64,000 nucleotides of DNA from Bemisia tabaci (lineage: Eukaryota > Arthropoda > Insecta > Hemiptera > Aleyrodidae), in assembly GCF_918797505.1 (NCBI RefSeq), contig NC_092795.1:28817131-28881130 (forward strand). Reading direction: 5' to 3'. This document shows, in pieces, positions 59,579 to 64,000 of the stretch. A program made the translations under genes and the position numbers. Each line of letters starts with the position of its first letter. Position 1 is the first letter of the stretch. The notes beneath the pieces were generated by a model. It saw nothing but the letters and a program-made list of their open reading frames with translations, was not told where the DNA came from and did no database searches.

Positions 59579-59816
59579 CACTGGAAAAAAAAAAAAAACA
59601 CACACATTGTATCTAGAGTCTAGACTCTTAAAAACATCGACAAGAAAAAATACTCTTGATTTAATCAGACTTAAGCTTAAATCAAGAACCAATTCTCTTA
59701 ATCTGAGCGGATTTCCTTTTGATTCAAGCTTAAATCTGATTGAATCAAGAGCCCTTTTTCTTGTCAATGTTTTCAAGAGTCTGAACTCTAGATCCAATGT
59801 GGTTTTTTTTCCAGTG
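59579..59816. repeat. MITE, ACACATTGGATC hairpin family, copy 6
   Basis: It starts CACTGGAAAAAA and ends with a T-run and CCAGTG. It is very similar to copy 5 only 730 bp away, in the same orientation. Confidence 0.88.
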
Positions 59817-60071
59817 CAGCTCTCTTCTGGCTGGTACCGTAATATACTGCTGTTTTGTGATTTTGTGGATTTTTGCGCAATTACTTCTCGTCAAAAGCTT
59901 GTATACTCTGTAGCTTTTTGTATTATGCTGTTTCAGTGGAATCGTTTTAATTATATGTAGATCGATGGAAATTTTGAAGATCGGAGAGCATTCGATTTAG
60001 ACAATTGGGGGAACAAGGCTTCTTTCATCCTTTTTTCCTGATCTTGAGTTTTTGGCATACAGTCTAACCTG

Positions 60072-60343
60072 CGGGGCGATTATTGAAACTGATAGACAAA
60101 GCGATAGACAAAGATGACATAGGGGGTATAAAGCAATTCTATTGGTTGAAATGGGTGGTTCTCATCGACTAAGGGGGAAAATGATAGACTAACTGTCGGG
60201 TTTCTCGTGGGTTGCCGTTACTTAGTCGATTACCTACCTCCTTTGTCCATTGCAACAACCCGTTTCTACCAATAGGATCCCTCCAAATCCCTTTTGTCGT
60301 CTTTGTCTATAGCTTTATCTATCAGTTTCAATAATCGGTCCGC
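60072..60343. repeat. Family X foldback element, intact copy
   Basis: The inverted ends are GCGGGGCGATTATTGAAACT and AGTTTCAATAATCGGTCCGC. Inside them lie GATAGACAAAGC and GCTTTATCTATC. It is 272 bp with no coding capacity and provides the reference for the nested copy at 41596-42645. Confidence 0.85.
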
Positions 60344-63300
60344 TGTACGTATGAGGGAAGGACGTCTTATGCAGAGTCATACGCACAAAAATTCACGGAG
60401 CAATGACCGCTAAATCCACCTATTCATGTCGCAAATAAGCTATTGAGACGCTTTTGTATCTGTAAGTCTGAAAATATTCTTTTGTCCAGACTCCGTTAAA
60501 ATCGTCCCTTTATTTGCCATTTTCTTCAAGTTATGAATGTGTTTAGTTCACAATGTCTTTCCGCGCTGATTTGTGTAACAATGAAGACAACGTGTCAAAC
60601 AGTTGTTCCTTTTTTAAACAATTTTTCGGGAACTACTGGTTATTAAAAGTAGGTCTAGATAGCAGTAAAATTTTTCTTCAAAATGTATAAGTATTTATGA
60701 CGCACTTAATAACGTTACAGGCGACACAGAAATGTATTTAATGCTGATTGATAAAAATATTTGAGTGGAGAACACTTCGATAGGTAGAGCTCGTTTTTGT
60801 AGATTGCGCACACTGAATTTTGTGTACCATACACAAAATTCTTTTATTAAAAGCGTAAGTAACTCACATCTCGAATTATTTTCCTTTCCCTGGACACAAA
60901 AATTATCTGGATGAAAACATTTTTTCTCAGATTTCATATTTCACGAAGTGATCCGTGTAAGCTTCTCTTTCAAGAAATTATATCTATTTGTCAAAATATT
61001 GTCTCCGCCCGGACCCGTCGGCCATTTTTTCTGTCAATTTTTTTTTGTTGTTCAAAAAAACTGGATAGCCAGGCAAAGATTATCTGATGACTCGCTACAG
61101 TGCTCTATCGAAAGTAGGGCTGCAAAACAAACACATCTCGAACAGTTTTCTGTAATTTTACGGACATACAAATACACAAAGCCAAAATTTAACTTCTAAT
61201 TTCTGCAGAGAATTTCTATATGCAAGGCGTGAGGGACTCCTTCGTAAATTGCATATTACTAAACTTTTTACTACGATATGTTTTCGTACTTCTTCCCGTC
61301 ATTTTAAAGTTGAAGATTGGGCGTTAATGTAATTAACGATTATGATTATGACAATGAATGCGTGGAGGCGGACACGCGAAGATTTGCGAGGGTAATTTTG
61401 AAATGAGTTATAACAACTACTGTCTATAAAAGTTGAAGTTGCGTCCCAACCGGTTTCTCGTGAACTGATTCGCCCGTCCAACTTCTTCATCCTTACCCAG
61501 CAATACCTACACGCTGTCAACGGCAGTTTATTGCCCAGAGTGGGTTACAGGACAGTATGGACGAAGAACAAGGACCATCACACTTTTTTACATCTATATC
61601 GGAGAAGTTAGGCGCGGTGAGAGCGATAAATTTCACCGTCGTTAAAATGACACTTGCATGTGTTTCGCCGACATGCAAAATATTTTAAAGACTCCTCAGT
61701 TAGGTTATTTTTTGTGTGTTTTCTTCGTGCCAATATATCAGTGGCTTAGAGCAATAGGACCGTAATTACGTTTATCCGTTTGAAGAGTGTGTGAGAAAAC
61801 TATCTGCTGATCTCATTGCTTCCCAAGTAATTCGCAATTTTAGCGGGCGTCTCGCATCTAGCGCGCGTTTGGCGTTAGATATACCTCCCAAATTCGTTCA
61901 TATGCGTTCACTTACATAGCCTCTCCTGAACATACTGAGAATGAGAATGACTCGATTTCCCCCGCTGAGTTAGATACGGAATTTTTGCTTGAAGTCAGTA
62001 GCTACGGATCTATCCTTGTTAATTGTTGTGTTTTACTTCCAGGTAGATTGTTGATTCATGGTTTATATTAAATAGCCAGCATAAGACACGTTGTAGTAGA
62101 GACATTGTTGTCATTTTAGATTTATTTTCATTCACTTTTGTAAATAAGTGGCTTACTAAAATGCTCATTTGAAAATGTGCATCCACAGGTTAAAAAACAT
62201 TGCACATGTAGAAAAAATAATTTCAACGATTTATTTTATTCAATGAAAAGTTCCGTCCTAGCACGGACGATTCAACAGTCCTCAATGCGTTGCCACACTT
62301 GTTATTAATCATAAAATTCACAAAAATATGGAGCTTTGCTAATATTTAAGGCATCTACAAAAACACACAGAAGTTAGCGAAAGTGTGTTTGAATGGAGAC
62401 TTGAACGCAAGGTTAAGAAAAATTAAGTACATTTTCCTTGGGAGATTACTCCTCGGGCTGGTTGAAATAATATTGTGCTAACCTCAGCGAGATTGTAAGC
62501 AGATTTTGCCACCATGGTTGGCCTAAGAATCTTGGTGCAATAGACCATCAATACTAGATATATAAGCTTCATATTCTAATATTGTACCAATATTAGAGGT
62601 CCAAAGGTACGGTATGGCTTACTAACTCCGGGATTGTCACAATATTGACACAATATTGGGTGAACAATACTGCTAAAATAATGTTGTCTTAACATTATTT
62701 CTTCAATATTGTAGTGTCTTGTATTTTGTATTACTGTATATCCATCTTTCAACGCTATGTTCCCATAGTGTAATCTTACCGCTGTGCAAAATATTTGCAG
62801 TAAGGGATCTCATTAGCTTTTGGAAGAATACTCTGCCAGTTCATTGGACAGGGACTGTGTCCAAGTGGACTCTGGACTTGAATTGCCATTTTGGCTGTAT
62901 ACTCAAACACACACATTAACACAATATTGACAGGATAGGCTAGGAGCGGTATTATGAACATAACATTGCCACAATCTTGGAATCCAGAGCCTCATGCGTG
63001 CGTATCGTCGCACTGGCCGAACAGTCTCTTTTCTTTGGAAACACATGAGCTCGATTTCTGATTTCAGTGGCCGAAGGTCCTTTTCATTGCATACCAAGTT
63101 TTGCGATAAATGTCTATACGCGTTGGAGGACAGTTTTTATGCCGATCAATCAATGATATTCTGCACGCAAAAGGAGTTCCAACATCCTTTCCGAGGGCGT
63201 TCGATTCAATCGGATTGATGATGAGGCGACGGCCTTCGATGCAATCAACGTCAACCTATTTACGCCTTTGCTGCCCGATCGAGAAAGTGTATTCGGCGAG

Positions 63301-64000
63301 TAATAAATTTCGCCGACAAAGAGACAAACGAGGCTCAAATCAAAACGATTTTCGGCGAACGGATCTGTTCCGATTAAGTGGCGCTACCCGGGTCCTTGAG
63401 CAGTCCCTCTTAGCTCCGACAAACTTAAATGTCATCTGCTATTCATGCTGTTAAATTAATTTTTCGGCAATCTGTCCGGTGCACGAGAAATCATCATACA
63501 AGGATTTCTTTGTGTAGCAGTGGTTCCATAGCAATTAAGTTCAGGGTCTCTACCACCACTTCGTTTATTAAAAATCTCTGAACTTTAAAATATATTAATC
63601 CGACCCAATAAAAGTGAATTAATTTCTTTGCATTTGACTTTTTATTGATATACAATATTAAACTGTTCTTGATGACTCTGAAAGTATGCTTTGGAGTGCA
63701 ACCAGTAAAAACACGATTCACGAACTAAAATGAAAATGGCTTATAGGAAGATGATACGAAAAGCAACATTATATTCGGGCATGGTAAACCTCTGAACAAT
63801 TTTTAATTCCTGATTTTCCTCTGAGAAATATTCTGATGAAAACTATGGGGATTTTCTCTTGTTATTCTTTGGGATTTTTTGTGGAAAAAGGGGATTTTTG
63901 TACCACGTTTGAGTGGGGGAAAAATTACTTTTCATATTTAGCCTGATTCTTTACAAACAAGTCTACACGGATCATCAATTTTAAAACTGATTTGATTGAG
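60344..64000. other. No gene recognised to the right edge
   Basis: Mostly AT-rich DNA with short frames. A cluster of CAATATTG words lies at 62570-62940. A GC-richer, complex block lies at about 63180-63420 with no coding match that I can recognise. GAGACAAACGAGG occurs there (about 63320) and also near 57165. Confidence 0.45.
62570..62990. repeat. Cluster of (CA)CAATATTG motifs
   Basis: AATATTGTACCAATATT, TCACAATATTGACACAATATTG, CTTCAATATTG and AACACAATATTGACA occur within about 400 bp, with AATAATGTTGTCTTAACATTATT between them. The arrangement suggests a degraded foldback element, but no ends could be defined. Confidence 0.4.

Noticed and set aside
1..64000. CRISPR array, rRNA genes, bacterial operons or phage genes
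   Set aside because: No regularly spaced direct repeats, no rRNA-like sequence and no compact gene blocks. The window is intron-rich eukaryotic DNA.

Overview
The window is eukaryotic nuclear DNA. Its coding exons are short, separated by AT-rich introns of about 0.3 to 6.4 kb with GT-AG borders, and the non-coding DNA is packed with small foldback (MITE-like) elements. The proteins look arthropod, and the kinase resembles insect stretchin-MLCK. Several of the hairpin repeats remind me of whitefly (Bemisia) sequence, but that is memory only. A hemipteran insect is my best guess.

Left block, about 1 to 24.4 kb, plus strand: the 3' part of a myosin light chain kinase gene of the stretchin-MLCK type. 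Three shared exons (4874-5015, 9462-9661, 10587-10739) encode the kinase from subdomain V to subdomain X. The N-lobe and start lie off the left edge. The gene then has two alternative terminal exons. Both can splice in the same phase to the 10739 donor, and both supply the last kinase subdomain. The long one (17130-19377) adds a tail of about 730 residues that is Ser/Pro-rich, with an 18-residue tandem repeat and a compositionally distinct C-terminal block. The short one (22689-22869) adds an MLCK-like calmodulin-binding/autoinhibitory helix and stops. Copies of one palindromic MITE family end 92 bp and 52 bp upstream of the two competing splice acceptors. This is the most interesting structure in the window.

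Middle block, 24.4 to 38.4 kb: a possible small secreted protein exon (27333-27701, plus strand) runs into a perfect-looking foldback repeat. It is followed by a complete nine-exon gene on the minus strand (38125 down to 29225) for a 439-residue secreted or lysosomal GH27 glycosidase. Its recognition loop is of the alpha-N-acetylgalactosaminidase type.

Right block, 38.4 to 64 kb: no intact gene was recognised. It holds many MITEs, including a three-level nested insertion at 41596-42645 where precise target duplications can be read. It also has a tandem duplication, tRNA-promoter-like repeat remnants, and a C-terminal fragment of a Tigger/pogo-type (DDE) transposase. Several GC-richer unexplained islands are candidate regulatory DNA, one of them with clustered homeodomain-type TAATTA/TAATTG sites.

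At least six hairpin families share related ends or cores. Four of them begin CAC(T/G)G followed by an A-run and end in a T-run plus C(A/C)GTG, with TA duplications visible at two copies. This suggests one transposition system drove much of the expansion.
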